Source: Halalkalibacter krulwichiae (GTDB taxonomy: Bacteria; Bacillota; Bacilli; Bacillales; Bacillaceae_D). Taken from it: a DNA stretch of 64,000 nucleotides. The first letter of the stretch is position 1. Every line of letters begins with the position of its first letter. Below, one piece after another: positions 9,281 to 19,045 of this stretch. A program made the position numbers and the translations under genes. Location: NCBI RefSeq assembly GCF_002109385.1, contig NZ_CP020814.1, positions 2,751,501 to 2,815,500 of the forward strand. Direction: 5' to 3'. The notes beneath the pieces were generated by a model. The model worked only from the letters and a program-made list of their open reading frames with translations, was not told where the DNA came from and searched no databases.

Positions 9281-9309
9281 AAGTATCTCCTCAGAAGGAA
9301 AAAATATGC
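9281..9309 (-). promoter_or_regulatory. candidate sigma-F/sigma-G promoter of sigG
   Basis: Minus-strand GCATA (9305-9309) and GGAGATACTT (9281-9290) are separated by 14 bases. This fits the sigma-F/G consensus (GHATR and GGHRANAHT-like) and its 14-15 base spacing. The site ends about 37 bases before the sigG start codon. In B. subtilis sigG is transcribed from a sigma-F promoter and autoregulated by sigma-G, so the position is as expected. Assigned by eye. Confidence 0.55.
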
Positions 9310-9393
9310 ACAAGCTTTTTTAAAACACAGAAATAGATGTGCTTCATGCTCGTCATAACAACAAATATTTACTAAATTAAATTTTTTTGAAGC

Positions 9394-9424
9394 AAAAAAA
9401 GCATTGAATTTATTCAATGCTTTG
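9394..9424 (-). terminator. intrinsic terminator after sigE
   Basis: Minus strand AAGCATTGAAT, loop, ATTCAATGCTT, then TTTTTG: an 11-base stem with a T tract. It separates the spoIIGA-sigE transcript from sigG. Confidence 0.85.
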
Positions 9425-9495
9425 CACTATGTACTGTAACGAGAATCTTTTTTTCATGTAGCTACTGGATTAACGACCTTAACTTTATACAGTTG

Positions 9496-10209
9496 TTACA
9501 CCATTTTATTAAACTCTTTTTGAAGCCTTTTAATGATTCTTTTCTCTAACCTTGAAATATAGGATTGAGAGATACCAAGCATATCGGCCACATCTTTTTG
9601 TGTTTTCTCTTCTCCTCCAGCTAGTCCAAATCTTAGTTCCATAATTTGTTTTTCACGATCATTTAACGTATGAAGAGCTTTAACTAATAATCGACGATCT
9701 ACTTTTTCTTCAATTCCTCTTGTAATAATATCTTCATCTGTACCTAACACATCTGATAAGAGAAGCTCATTTCCATCCCAATCAATGTTTAATGGCTCAT
9801 CAAAGGAAACTTCCGACCTCGTTTTATTGTTTCTTCTTAAATACATTAGAATCTCATTTTCAATACATCTTGACGCATAGGTAGCAAGCTTTATTTTCTT
9901 TTCAGGATTAAATGTATTTACTGCCTTTATTAATCCAATCGTGCCGATACTTATTAAGTCCTCAATATTAATCCCTGTATTTTCAAATTTTCTTGCAATA
10001 TAAACAACCAATCGTAAGTTACGTTCAATTAACATCGACCTTACAGCTTTGTCTCCTGAAGGTAATTTTTTTAATAGCACGGCTTCTTCTTCTTTAGAAA
10101 GGGGCGGCGGTAAAGCCTCACTACCACCTATGTAATAAACTTCGTCTGCTTTCATTCCTAAACGATACATCAATTTGTACCAGAATAAGGTCAATTTAAG
10201 TTTTAGCAT
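9496..10209 (-). CDS. sigE: RNA polymerase sigma-E factor precursor, early mother cell
   Basis: A 237-residue pro-sigma-E. The hydrophobic/basic pro-sequence occupies about the first 27 residues before SDE-like [17 protein letters not shown], where SpoIIGA cleaves. Region 2 has [22 protein letters not shown] and region 4 has [22 protein letters not shown]. It is almost identical to the B. subtilis protein over its length. It lies 24 bases after spoIIGA in the same transcript and drives early mother-cell genes. Confidence 0.98.
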   Translation of the reverse strand: MLKLKLTLFWYKLMYRLGMKADEVYYIGGSEALPPPLSKEEEAVLLKKLPSGDKAVRSMLIERNLRLVVYIARKFENTGINIEDLISIGTIGLIKAVNTFNPEKKIKLATYASRCIENEILMYLRRNNKTRSEVSFDEPLNIDWDGNELLLSDVLGTDEDIITRGIEEKVDRRLLVKALHTLNDREKQIMELRFGLAGGEEKTQKDVADMLGISQSYISRLEKRIIKRLQKEFNKMV

Positions 10210-10233
10210 GTTTTGTGCCTCCTAACGACTGGA

Positions 10234-11160
10234 TTATGCTAGTTTATCAGTGGAAACACCGAGTACTAACTTTGGATGAACAATACATTTAAATACTCCA
10301 TCAGCTGATAATTCCTTATCTTGTAAGCCTAGCAAAACATTCCTTGTTTCAATTTGCTGATTTTGGTAATAAATCCGCACTCGATCCGGTTTTAGACCTG
10401 TTAAAAATGGTGAAGATTGTCCGATGACCTTATAAGGTATAACCGTTGCCAACTCTAGTAACTCATTATTGCTATGCTCGCCTACTTCAAGGTGCTCATG
10501 AAATGTAAGTAAGTGGTCAACTTCTTCTTGTTGGAAATATCGATAAAGCATACTTGCCTCGATAATCATTACAGGTTTTTTTGTCAAAGGATCAGACAAC
10601 TGATTTCCGCTATCTATCAACCCCCTACACCTAAATGTATAACCTAGAATAGTTATATCAACATCTACGAGCTGATCATATTGAACTTGCTTAATCTCTA
10701 TGTCTTCAATACGATGTTTCGAGAAATACCATATTAAAGGGAACCCAAGAAAGACGAAAATCCAACTAATACCGCTACCAAAATAACCTGAATTTGCTTG
10801 TAGTACCCCACTTAATATAGGAGCCTCACTTTGCCAAAAGAAATGAAGAGCAAACAAACCACCACCTGTCATGAAAGCAACAAAATAAAACATTAGTAAT
10901 CCTTGAATAAAATAACGAAACCTTTTGTATCCAAAAGCAATTAACACGATGATCGCTGAATAGAACAATTTCATCCATGGTTGAAAAAACAGTGAAGCAA
11001 TGGGACTAAACATCAAGAACACAACTAATGATGCAAACAACGCTGCGATTACCATTCTGACATGATTAAAGCGCCGTTTTAATACTAGAGAAGTGAGGGC
11101 AATTAACAGATAATCAATACAAAGATTTAAAAACCAGATCACATCAATATATAAGGTCAT
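10234..11160 (-). CDS. spoIIGA: sporulation sigma-E processing aspartyl protease
   Basis: A 308-residue membrane protease that releases the pro-sequence of sigma-E. About five membrane helices fill the first 150 residues. The cytoplasmic part holds the aspartic protease motif LIDSGN, with the Asp at residue 183 from the chosen start, the position known as catalytic in B. subtilis. Three ATG codons are possible; GTGAGG lies 6 bases before the ATG at 11160, and the resulting MTLYIDVIWFLN matches the family. Co-transcribed with sigE. Confidence 0.96.
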   Translation of the reverse strand: MTLYIDVIWFLNLCIDYLLIALTSLVLKRRFNHVRMVIAALFASLVVFLMFSPIASLFFQPWMKLFYSAIIVLIAFGYKRFRYFIQGLLMFYFVAFMTGGGLFALHFFWQSEAPILSGVLQANSGYFGSGISWIFVFLGFPLIWYFSKHRIEDIEIKQVQYDQLVDVDITILGYTFRCRGLIDSGNQLSDPLTKKPVMIIEASMLYRYFQQEEVDHLLTFHEHLEVGEHSNNELLELATVIPYKVIGQSSPFLTGLKPDRVRIYYQNQQIETRNVLLGLQDKELSADGVFKCIVHPKLVLGVSTDKLA

Positions 11161-11190
11161 ATTCATCCTCACATCCATTGATTTGAATCA

Positions 11191-11196
11191 AGTATA
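11191..11196 (-). promoter_or_regulatory. candidate -10 of the spoIIG promoter
   Basis: TATACT on the minus strand lies 31 bases before the spoIIGA start codon. The B. subtilis spoIIG promoter uses sigma-A with Spo0A boxes in an oversized spacer. Upstream here are AAGCGACAG and TTGTCAT, partial matches to a 0A box, but no clear TTGACA. Only the -10 is suggested. Confidence 0.35.
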
Positions 11197-11336
11197 TTAC
11201 AAATTCTATTAAGAAGTCTGTCGCTTCATGACAAGCAAATGGGGCTTATTTTCAGAGATTTTAAGAAAAATTGTCATCTTAACAACTCCAGGAAATAAAC
11301 TCAGGAAATAATCAAAACGTTAGACCTTATATTCAT

Positions 11337-11375
11337 AAAAAAAAGAGTTGATTCAAAATGAATCAACTCTTTTTT
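11337..11375 (-). terminator. intrinsic terminator after ftsZ
   Basis: A 13-base perfect stem AAAGAGTTGATTC / GAATCAACTCTTT with a five-base loop, flanked by A and T runs. It ends the ftsA-ftsZ transcript three bases after the ftsZ stop and would also work in the other direction. Confidence 0.9.
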
Positions 11376-11377
11376 AA

Positions 11378-12517
11378 TTATCTATTACGATTTCTACGGT
11401 TTCTTAAAAATGTTGGAATATCTAATGTATCAGAAGGTTCAGGTACTGATTGACTTTGTTGTTGAACAAAGCGATTTTCCTTCACCTCTTCTTGTGGCGC
11501 AGCCTGAGTAGGTTGTGGCTTATTTGCCTTTGGACTAATCGAACGTTGTTGATTAGCAGCTGGTACATCATCAAAACCAGTAGCAATTACTGTTACAACA
11601 ATCTCATCTTTTAAATTCTCGTTAATGACTGATCCAAAGATCATATTCACTTCAGAATCAGATGCAGCTGAAACGATTTCTGCAGCTTCGTGAACTTCAT
11701 ATAGTGAAAGGTTTGAACCACCAGTAATATTCATTAATACACCTTGCGCACCATCAACTGATGTTTCTAATAAAGGACTAGAAATTGCCTTTTTAGCGGC
11801 TTCACTAGCACGGTTCTCACCCGTAGCAATACCAATTCCCATTAAAGCTGAGCCTTTCTCGCTCATAATTGTTTTAACGTCTGCAAAGTCTAAGTTAATT
11901 AAACCCGGTACCGCAATTAAATCTGAGATACCTTGTACACCTTGACGTAACACATTATCCGCTTCTCTAAAAGCCTCAAGCATTGGAGTGTTTTTATCGA
12001 CAATTTCTAAAAGACGATCATTAGGAATGACAATTAACGTGTCAACTTTTTCTTTTAGTGCTTGAATACCAGAGGCAGCATGTGTTGAACGTTTTCGACC
12101 TTCAAATGTAAATGGTCTAGTAACAACACCTACTGTTAGCGCGCCTAATTCCTTTGCAACTTCAGCGATAACAGGAGCTGCACCAGTACCGGTTCCGCCA
12201 CCCATTCCTGCCGTAATGAAAACCATATCAGCACCCTGAAGTACTTCTTCTAATTGCTCACGGCTTTCCTCTGCAGCTTTTTTCCCAATTTCAGGATTAG
12301 CACCTGCACCTAATCCTCTCGTTAATTTTCCACCAAGTTGAAGCTTTGTTTCTGCTTTCGACAAATGTAATGCTTGGGCATCTGTATTTACAGCAATGAA
12401 GTCTACCCCTTGCAATCCATTTTCTATCATACGGTTAACGGCATTGCTTCCACCGCCGCCAACTCCAATTACTTTTATCTGAGCTAATTGCTCCATATCC
12501 ATTTCAAACTCTAACAT
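11378..12517 (-). CDS. ftsZ: cell-division GTPase FtsZ
   Basis: A 379-residue tubulin homolog that forms the division ring. The GTP-binding signature GGGTGTG is at residues 106-112 and the T7 loop with [11 protein letters not shown] is present. After residue 320 a Gln/Pro-rich linker leads to the C-terminal peptide [14 protein letters not shown], which binds FtsA, SepF and others. It lies 39 bases after ftsA and ends in a strong terminator. Confidence 0.99.
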   Translation of the reverse strand: MLEFEMDMEQLAQIKVIGVGGGGSNAVNRMIENGLQGVDFIAVNTDAQALHLSKAETKLQLGGKLTRGLGAGANPEIGKKAAEESREQLEEVLQGADMVFITAGMGGGTGTGAAPVIAEVAKELGALTVGVVTRPFTFEGRKRSTHAASGIQALKEKVDTLIVIPNDRLLEIVDKNTPMLEAFREADNVLRQGVQGISDLIAVPGLINLDFADVKTIMSEKGSALMGIGIATGENRASEAAKKAISSPLLETSVDGAQGVLMNITGGSNLSLYEVHEAAEIVSAASDSEVNMIFGSVINENLKDEIVVTVIATGFDDVPAANQQRSISPKANKPQPTQAAPQEEVKENRFVQQQSQSVPEPSDTLDIPTFLRNRRNRNR

Positions 12518-12556
12518 ATAAAGGTCCCCCTAATCAGACTAAATCCCGCTTCATTT

Positions 12557-13834
12557 CTATTCAAAAAAGACTTTAAACCAGTTTTTCACTTTACCTTTTG
12601 ATTTCGTTTTTTCAGGCTTTGGTTGAGATGAATCATTTTTTTCTCGTTTTGGCTCTTGGTTTGCTTCTGATGGAGCAACCGCAGCTGCAACCTCCTTGCC
12701 TTGAACCTTAACATTTTTATAAGCAAATTGTATAAGCCCTACACCAGCAGTATACTGTGGTTCCCTTACGCCTAAATAGTCTGGAACCGCGACCCGAACA
12801 TTTCCTTGCAACAATTCGCTTGCTAGGTCAAGTACTCCAGGTATCATAACAGTTCCGCCTGTTAGTACATATCCCCCTGCGAAGTCACGATAGCCTAATC
12901 GTAAAACTTCCCGGTATATTAGCTCAAACATCTCTTCAACTCTTGGTTCAATAATATGAGCTAAATCGAATTGGCTACATTCATCAGTCTCAGAACGACC
13001 AATTGTTGTTACATTAAATACCTCGTCCTTTGAAGCATCGTCAATATAAGAATGACCATGTTTGATCTTAATTCTCTCAGCTTCTTCTGTTGAGGTACGT
13101 AAACAAACAGCAATATCGTTTGTAATGTGGTCTCCTCCAACTGGAATAACTACGGTGTTTTGCAAAGTTCCTTGCTCGAAGATTGAGACAGTAATCGAAC
13201 CACCACCGATGTCTATTAAACAAACCCCTAACCCTTTTTCATCTTTAGAGATTGCTACAGAACTAGTTGCTAAAGGTTGCAAGCAAATGTCCGCTATTTG
13301 TAATCCAGCTCGTTCAACACAACGTAAAAGGTTATGTAATATCGTCTTTGATCCTGTAATAATCATACCTTCCATCTCTAACCTGACGCCTATCATGCCA
13401 CGAGGATCATTAATTTCATCTAAACCATCAACAATAAATTGTTTAGGTATTACATCAATAATCTCTCTTTCTGGCGGAATGGATACCACCTGTGCCGCAT
13501 CAATAACACGCGTAATGTCTTCATCTCCAATTTCTCTGTCTGGACTTGAAACTGCAACAACTCCATGACAAGGTTGAAGTTGAACATGATTACCATTAAC
13601 ACCAACTACCACTTGTTTGATGGATAAGCCAACCATCCGCTCGGCTTGTTCAACCGCTCTACGAATCGATCTTACTGTTTCGTCAATATCAACAATAGAA
13701 CCTTTTTTTATTCCTTCAGAGTCTGATTTTCCAACTCCGATAATATTCATTGAACCATTTGACATTTCCCCAATTATCACTCTGACATTGGATGTACCGA
13801 TGTCTAAACTTACGTAAATCTCGCTGTTGTCCAA
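12557..13834 (-). CDS. ftsA: cell-division protein FtsA
   Basis: A 425-residue actin-like ATPase that tethers FtsZ to the membrane. VSLDIGTSNVRVIIGE is the phosphate 1 motif, CLIDIGGGSITVSIFEQG phosphate 2, and GGYVLTGGTVMIPG the adenosine motif. The C-terminal KVKNWFKVFFE is the amphipathic membrane-targeting helix, joined by a charged linker (KREKNDSSQPKPEKTKSKGK). The 170-base gap from sbp may hold a promoter, but I could not assign one. Confidence 0.98.
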   Translation of the reverse strand: MDNSEIYVSLDIGTSNVRVIIGEMSNGSMNIIGVGKSDSEGIKKGSIVDIDETVRSIRRAVEQAERMVGLSIKQVVVGVNGNHVQLQPCHGVVAVSSPDREIGDEDITRVIDAAQVVSIPPEREIIDVIPKQFIVDGLDEINDPRGMIGVRLEMEGMIITGSKTILHNLLRCVERAGLQIADICLQPLATSSVAISKDEKGLGVCLIDIGGGSITVSIFEQGTLQNTVVIPVGGDHITNDIAVCLRTSTEEAERIKIKHGHSYIDDASKDEVFNVTTIGRSETDECSQFDLAHIIEPRVEEMFELIYREVLRLGYRDFAGGYVLTGGTVMIPGVLDLASELLQGNVRVAVPDYLGVREPQYTAGVGLIQFAYKNVKVQGKEVAAAVAPSEANQEPKREKNDSSQPKPEKTKSKGKVKNWFKVFFE

Positions 13835-14004
13835 TCTGTGGCACCTCCTTGTAATTCATGCGTCCATAAAATAACAACAACTATATTCTCTATCAAATTT
13901 CAAAATCAGCTAAAAACTTCATAGATTATAGACTAATTCAACAAAGGATACCGTTATCCTTTTTATAAACGCTGTTTTTTTAATTTTTTATTATTTTTCC
14001 TTAC

Positions 14005-14361
14005 TTAACTATTACTTTGATTCCTAGTCTGCCAATTTGACAATAGTAACCGTCTAATGACAGCAATATTATTAAATAAACGGACACCAAAGGCAAAAAT
14101 TGCTGCTAAATATAAGTCTACACCAAGATGTACACCTAGAAAAGCTAAACCTGCAGCTAAAAGAATATTAAAGAAAAAACCCGTTAAAAAAACATTTGAA
14201 TCAAATGTCTCTTGTAGATAGGCACGAATTCCACCAAAAAGGGTATCTAAAGCGGCTAAGACCGCTATAGATAAATAACTTGAATATTCTGCAGGCACTC
14301 GGAAATCGGTTAATAAACCTAATATGATCCCAATTACTAATCCAATAATCGGCAACCACAT
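14005..14361 (-). CDS. sbp: small basic protein Sbp, DUF1290 membrane protein
   Basis: A 118-residue protein with about four hydrophobic helices (MWLPIIGLVIGIILGLLTDF at the N-terminus, then FFFNILLAAGLAFLGVHLGV) and a conserved YLSIAVLAALDTLFGGIRA segment. It is the small basic protein always found between ylxX and ftsA in Bacillus. Its function is unknown. The stop of ylxX is two bases from its start, so they are co-transcribed. Confidence 0.92.
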   Translation of the reverse strand: MWLPIIGLVIGIILGLLTDFRVPAEYSSYLSIAVLAALDTLFGGIRAYLQETFDSNVFLTGFFFNILLAAGLAFLGVHLGVDLYLAAIFAFGVRLFNNIAVIRRLLLSNWQTRNQSNS

Positions 14362-14362
14362 A

Positions 14363-15070
14363 TTACCCCTCCTTTACCTCGTTCATATAACGTACTCTTC
14401 TCACTTGGTCATATGCAGGAATTTCCACTTCATCAGTGGTTTCGATCGATAAGGAAAAACCCTCAATTTCAAATTCATCAATCGAAGCAGATACGACCAT
14501 TTGATTTTGCAATTTTTCAGCGTTATCCGTTAGTACTTTAATCTTAATCGGAAGAGGAGGTATTCGGCGGTTGTTAAAGTATGTGATTCCGTTGACACTT
14601 CGAAATGCTGAAGTGGCGATTAATCTTTCATTTTCAACTGCGATCTCTTCTGCACCGTAAATATTCAGTTCATTGACTAAAAACCGGAGAACATCAGGAG
14701 GAGGTGTTCTTCTCGTCTGTCCGAAGAATTGATCATTATACAACGCATCAATTGTAATAACCAAGCCCTCTCCTACCATTTCACTTAAACCAGCTTCTGC
14801 TCTTAAATCATTGACTTGCTGGAGTAATACTTCCGTTATATCCTCAGAGCGATTTTCAGTGGCATTTTGATACTGGGTAATTAAACTATCTAGCTTTTCA
14901 ATCTCCAAGCTTAACTGTTGTTGTCTCTCTTGTTCAGCTAACAAATCCTTACGTAATTCCCGAATATCTCGCGTATCACGTACAACTGGTTCTTGTGTCG
15001 TTTGAAATTGTATAGCGAGCATAAACCCAATAATAAAAGTAACGACTGTAAAGATCCATTTCTTATCCAC
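14363..15070 (-). CDS. ylxX: DUF881 protein YlxX
   Basis: A 235-residue protein with one N-terminal membrane helix (KKWIFTVVTFIIGFMLAIQF), a coiled coil (about 40-85) and the extracytoplasmic DUF881 domain (GLVITIDALYN, GAEEIAVENERL, VNGITYF). It is a paralog of ylxW next to it. The frame opens at a TTG at 15094 inside ylxW, but GGTGAG lies 6 bases before a GTG at 15070, so I chose that. Function is not known; its position suggests a role at the septum. Confidence 0.88.
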   Translation of the reverse strand: MDKKWIFTVVTFIIGFMLAIQFQTTQEPVVRDTRDIRELRKDLLAEQERQQQLSLEIEKLDSLITQYQNATENRSEDITEVLLQQVNDLRAEAGLSEMVGEGLVITIDALYNDQFFGQTRRTPPPDVLRFLVNELNIYGAEEIAVENERLIATSAFRSVNGITYFNNRRIPPLPIKIKVLTDNAEKLQNQMVVSASIDEFEIEGFSLSIETTDEVEIPAYDQVRRVRYMNEVKEG

Positions 15071-15077
15071 TAAATAC

Positions 15078-15797
15078 TCACCCACTTTCCACAAGGTGAG
15101 GTTCTAATGTAACCGTATTTTTCTTCTGGATACGGACACTGATCTCATCGTTTACGAGTTGTTGATGGACTCCTCCTGGAAGAGTAATCGCAGATTCTAA
15201 ATGATCTGAATCACCAATTGCTGTTATTACAAAAGGGGCAGAAGATGTTTGACCATCTACCTGAATCACAGGACCAGTACATTGAATATAGGATTGGTGG
15301 GTTAGCCTAAAGCCATTAATGGCAATCGCTTCTGCTCCAGCCACAAATAATTCGTGAACGACTCGCTGTACATGGAATTCATGCACAATATAGTTATTTG
15401 GGTTCTCTCCATCTGGAACGTAATCTGCATCTTCTAACGAAATCTCAATTCCAGTTCCTTCTACCTTCACTTGGCCGACAAGTTTTCTTAGCCTTTCAAT
15501 ATCTTCAATTAAATTTTGTGCTTTTACTTCTTGCTCTTGATCAATTGTTGCTATGTTATTTTCAAGTTCTCTAACTTCTGTTTGCAACATTTGTAATTCT
15601 TCTTGAAGGTTTCGATTTACTGTTTGCTCTGAGATGACTTGGTTTCTCAACTCATCTTCTATCTCCCATTGTCTTTCAAATCCCGGCGCTAATGAAGCTG
15701 TATTCCTTTCATTTGCTACTTCATAACTTAGTGCCAAAATAAAGCCGGTTACAAGCAAGACGAAGGATAGAATTACATGTTTACCCTTCACTCTCAC
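15078..15797 (-). CDS. ylxW: DUF881 protein YlxW
   Basis: A 239-residue protein with a single N-terminal membrane helix (VILSFVLLVTGFILALSYEV), a coiled coil (about 45-100) and a DUF881 domain (GTGIEISLEDADYV, GAEAIAINGFRLT). AGGAGGAG inside the end of divIB precedes the GTG at 15797 by about 6 bases; the frame extends to a TTG at 15821 without better support. It overlaps divIB by 17 bases, which implies translational coupling. Confidence 0.88.
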   Translation of the reverse strand: MRVKGKHVILSFVLLVTGFILALSYEVANERNTASLAPGFERQWEIEDELRNQVISEQTVNRNLQEELQMLQTEVRELENNIATIDQEQEVKAQNLIEDIERLRKLVGQVKVEGTGIEISLEDADYVPDGENPNNYIVHEFHVQRVVHELFVAGAEAIAINGFRLTHQSYIQCTGPVIQVDGQTSSAPFVITAIGDSDHLESAITLPGGVHQQLVNDEISVRIQKKNTVTLEPHLVESG

Positions 15798-16563
15798 TAT
15801 CGGACTCCTCCTCAAACTCAAAATCCTCGAAATACGGGCTCATTCTCATATGGAGAATTCCTTTACTATCGGGTTCTAATTCTTGTACGATTGAAGAATA
15901 GGGTGCTAAGTTATCAGCAAAATCCCTTATTGATGTGTGGACCTCTATCCCATCAGTCATAAACAATACTACTGCTAACGAATCAGCTTCAGTTGGATGA
16001 TAGAAGATTTCCGAAATTCTTTCGATTAGCTCAGTAGAAAGTTTTTGAAGTTCGGCGGAAAGCTCAGATAATTGTTCGCCTTGTTCAAAGTTGTTCAATA
16101 ATGGAGCGTCAGAAGGGAACGTTTGATTAGGAAGTTCATTTAAAAATTCCCCTGTCTCTAAAATCGGATAGTACTTATCATCATCTCGTAACAAATAGCC
16201 AATTCGTGCATATTCATCAACTTTAATTTTTACCGTACTTGGCAATTGCCTCTCAATATCAACCTTTGAAAGCTCGATATGTCCGAGCAACCTTTGTTCG
16301 ATTTCACTCTTATTTAGATTCCAAATGCTTGTCCCACTATCGATTTTACTTAGACTGATAATCTTCTCATCGGCTACAAAATGATTACCCTCAACTACTA
16401 CATTTCTCACATGACTAAGAGGGGATTGAAAATAAATCATTAGCAATAAAAGTAGGAAAAAGAAAGATAAAAAAAACAGCAAACGTCTATTTGCACGCTG
16501 CTTCCGTTGTTCTTTCAGCGTGGGAATTCGTTCATTTATCGTTACAACCTTTTCCTTACTCAT
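15781..16563 (-). CDS. divIB: cell-division protein DivIB (FtsQ)
   Basis: A 260-residue bitopic division protein. A cytoplasmic basic segment (KEQRKQRANRR) precedes the membrane helix at about 28-46. The extracytoplasmic part has a POTRA domain beginning SHVRNVVVEGNHFVADEKII and a beta domain, then a very acidic tail (FEFEEESDSESEG). With FtsL and DivIC it forms the FtsQLB-like complex that activates septal synthesis. Order murB-divIB-ylxW agrees with B. subtilis. Confidence 0.95.
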   Translation of the reverse strand: MSKEKVVTINERIPTLKEQRKQRANRRLLFFLSFFFLLLLLMIYFQSPLSHVRNVVVEGNHFVADEKIISLSKIDSGTSIWNLNKSEIEQRLLGHIELSKVDIERQLPSTVKIKVDEYARIGYLLRDDDKYYPILETGEFLNELPNQTFPSDAPLLNNFEQGEQLSELSAELQKLSTELIERISEIFYHPTEADSLAVVLFMTDGIEVHTSIRDFADNLAPYSSIVQELEPDSKGILHMRMSPYFEDFEFEEESDSESEG

Positions 16564-16601
16564 TTACATTCCCCCGACTTGTATAACTTCTAAATTTTAA
16601 T

Positions 16602-16634
16602 GATCTCCTTCCCCTTTTTCAATGGAAGGAGATC
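16602..16634 (-). other. perfect 11-bp inverted repeat between murB and divIB
   Basis: GATCTCCTTCC and GGAAGGAGATC form an 11-base perfect stem with an 11-base loop. On the minus strand it is followed by ATTAAAATTT rather than a T tract. The distal arm contains AAGGAGAT, an SD-like sequence with no start codon after it. It may stabilise or process the mRNA, or act as a weak attenuator. Confidence 0.5.
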
Positions 16635-16684
16635 TACAATCATCGGAATAATTGTACCATATTTCTGGATAAAATTAAGCTGTT

Positions 16685-17599
16685 TTATCCTTCTTTTTGT
16701 CGACCAATCATTTCTACTTCAGTCTCGATATCTACATTGTATTTGTCTTTAATCGTGTCTTTGACATGTGAAATTAAATCCATTACATCTTGAGCCTTTG
16801 CTTGCTCAATATTCACGATAAAATTTGCATGCATTGTAGATATTTGCGCTCCGCCAATCTGAAATCCTTTTAATCCAGCTTTTTCAATTAATTGTCCAGC
16901 ATAGTCAGGCAGCGGGTTTCTAAATACACTTCCGCAAGTTGGATATTTCCAAGGTTGAGAATCACGACGATAATCTTTATTCGCTTGCATATGCTGAACT
17001 ATTTTTTCTTTTTCTCCTTTTTCTAATTGAAATACAGCTTCGACACAAATCCCTTTTTCCTTTTGTAAACGCGACGTTCGATACGAAAACCCCATATCCT
17101 CTGTTTGAATCCATTCAAGTCGTCCATCAGGATAAAGAACTAAAGCCTCTTTTAAAATATTTGAAATGTCAGAACCATGCGCTCCTGCATTCATAAACAC
17201 AGCTCCACCAACAGAGCCTGGAATTCCCCCAGCAAATTCAAGACCTGATAAACCTTCTCTACTAATAACTGTAGCTAATTTAATTACGGGGTAACCACCA
17301 CCCACTCTAATCACATCATCGTTAATTTCTAAATGATCTAACCCTTTACCAAGTTTAATTACAACACCTTCAATACCACCATCAGCAACTAATAAGTTCG
17401 AACCACGTCCAATCACTCTCCATGGCAATTCATACTGTTGGATAAGCTCCATCAGCCTTTTTAAACAATTTAAGTTAGCAGGTTCAACTAACACATCACA
17501 AGGACCACCAATTTTCCATGTAGTATGATTAGCCAAAGGTTCATTTTCTTTTATAAGTCCCAAATCTTCTTTTTTAATTAGTTCTATAAATTGTTTCAT
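16685..17599 (-). CDS. murB: UDP-N-acetylenolpyruvoylglucosamine reductase
   Basis: A 304-residue FAD enzyme that reduces UDP-GlcNAc-enolpyruvate to UDP-MurNAc. The FAD-binding motifs [18 protein letters not shown] and [21 protein letters not shown] are present. [20 protein letters not shown] holds the catalytic Ser. Length and layout fit the type IIa enzymes of Bacillus. It is between murG and divIB; 88 bases separate it from murG. Confidence 0.97.
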   Translation of the reverse strand: MKQFIELIKKEDLGLIKENEPLANHTTWKIGGPCDVLVEPANLNCLKRLMELIQQYELPWRVIGRGSNLLVADGGIEGVVIKLGKGLDHLEINDDVIRVGGGYPVIKLATVISREGLSGLEFAGGIPGSVGGAVFMNAGAHGSDISNILKEALVLYPDGRLEWIQTEDMGFSYRTSRLQKEKGICVEAVFQLEKGEKEKIVQHMQANKDYRRDSQPWKYPTCGSVFRNPLPDYAGQLIEKAGLKGFQIGGAQISTMHANFIVNIEQAKAQDVMDLISHVKDTIKDKYNVDIETEVEMIGRQKEG

Positions 17600-17687
17600 T
17601 TCAGTTCCCTCTTTTCATACTCTAAGAAGTATTCACAATCATTTTATACTTCTACCCTATGCGTTCGTCTAATTATATGTGTTTTCA

Positions 17688-18785
17688 TCACTTTTTTCTT
17701 GATACTTCAACTAATACTTGATATAAATGATCTGCTGCATTGGGTACCCCCAGTTTCTTAGTTGCTTCATGCATGACTCTCCAATTTTCTTCATTTGTTA
17801 GTACAAAATCAATATCATCTAATAAAGTTTGACCATTCATTTCACTTTCTTTTCGAACAATTGCAGCCCCGCTATCCTTCAGCGCTTTAGCGTTTTTCTC
17901 TTGATGATTATTCGTTACATACGGACTTGGAATTAAAATACTTGGCAAGCCTAATGCCGTAACTTCAGCTAGAGTTGTAGCACCAGCTCGAGCAACAATC
18001 AAATCAATGGCTCCCAGAACATCTGGCATATTGTGAATAAATGGTTTAACAATAACATTAGAACCAAGACCTGCTTCATTTACTTTTTCCATGACAGCAT
18101 CATAGTGGACAGCACCTGTTACGTAAATAACTTGATAACTCTTTTCTGACCATTCATTTATGACAGAAACGAACGCATCATTTATTGGTCGCGCTCCTCG
18201 ACTTCCTCCAACAATAAGTACTGTTTTTTTATTCTTATCTAAGCCTAATGAGGATCGACCTGACACTGGATCAACATTTAACGTATCTGAAGCTCGTGGG
18301 TTCCCAGTGAATACGACCTTTTTATTTGGAAAGAACGGTCTGGCTTCTTCAAAGCATATCGCAATTCGATCAACATATTTACTTAAAAACTTATTTGTTA
18401 AACCAGGAACACTGTTTTGTTCATGTATGACCGTTGGCACTTTTAACTTTGCAGCAGCATACACAACCGGTCCACAAACATACCCTCCTGTTCCTATTAC
18501 AACATCAGGCTTAAATTGATTTATTAATTTTTTTGCACGGCTTGTTCCTGTTATAAAGCGTGTGACAGTTTTAATGTTTTCTAGAGATATTTTCCGTTTA
18601 AATCCAGAAATACGGATTGTCTTAAACGGAATGCCCTCTCTTGGTACAATGTCTGCTTCTAGTCCAGTTTCGGTTCCTATGTATAATATTTCAGCATCTT
18701 TATGTTTGCGTTTTATTTCTTTAATTAATGAAATTGCTGGATAGATATGGCCACCTGTGCCTCCTCCGCTTACTACTACTCTCAT
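17688..18785 (-). CDS. murG: MurG, lipid II-forming N-acetylglucosaminyltransferase
   Basis: A 365-residue GT-B glycosyltransferase that adds GlcNAc to lipid I on the inner face of the membrane. The N-terminal [18 protein letters not shown] is the lipid/diphosphate-binding glycine loop. [26 protein letters not shown] and [20 protein letters not shown] are diagnostic. Because a terminator follows spoVE, murG probably starts a new transcript. Confidence 0.98.
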   Translation of the reverse strand: MRVVVSGGGTGGHIYPAISLIKEIKRKHKDAEILYIGTETGLEADIVPREGIPFKTIRISGFKRKISLENIKTVTRFITGTSRAKKLINQFKPDVVIGTGGYVCGPVVYAAAKLKVPTVIHEQNSVPGLTNKFLSKYVDRIAICFEEARPFFPNKKVVFTGNPRASDTLNVDPVSGRSSLGLDKNKKTVLIVGGSRGARPINDAFVSVINEWSEKSYQVIYVTGAVHYDAVMEKVNEAGLGSNVIVKPFIHNMPDVLGAIDLIVARAGATTLAEVTALGLPSILIPSPYVTNNHQEKNAKALKDSGAAIVRKESEMNGQTLLDDIDFVLTNEENWRVMHEATKKLGVPNAADHLYQVLVEVSRKK

Positions 18786-18840
18786 CTGTTTCCTCCCAGA
18801 AAAAATTAATTACTACCATTTTATCATGAACAGAACTTGT

Positions 18841-18846
18841 ATTATA
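18841..18846 (-). promoter_or_regulatory. candidate -10 element upstream of murG
   Basis: TATAAT on the minus strand, 56 bases before the murG ATG and downstream of the spoVE terminator. The -35 region is A-rich and gives no good match. The 260-base spoVE-murG gap otherwise holds only the terminator. Confidence 0.4.
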
Positions 18847-19004
18847 CACGATTCCCATTTGTTTTTTTATCCTTCCGCTATCTTTCATAATTTCACATGG
18901 ATTAAGTAAAATCGACAAGAAAAGTTCAGTATTGAACGGAAGAAGTGAGTCTGAAATTATAGAATGAAAAAGACTTATGTTATCTAACTCACGGTTGTGT
19001 TCAA

Positions 19005-19042
19005 AAAAAACTGAGCAATAAACAACTCATTACTCAGTTTTG
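19005..19042 (-). terminator. intrinsic terminator after spoVE
   Basis: Minus strand AAAACTGAG, a 17-base loop, CTCAGTTTT followed by TTTT. It splits the mur cluster transcript between spoVE and murG. Confidence 0.8.
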
Positions 19043-19045
19043 GCA

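Noticed and set aside
13062..13568. 168-codon plus-strand frame opposite ftsA
   Set aside because: Antisense shadow of the ftsA coding frame; composition reflects the complementary codons.
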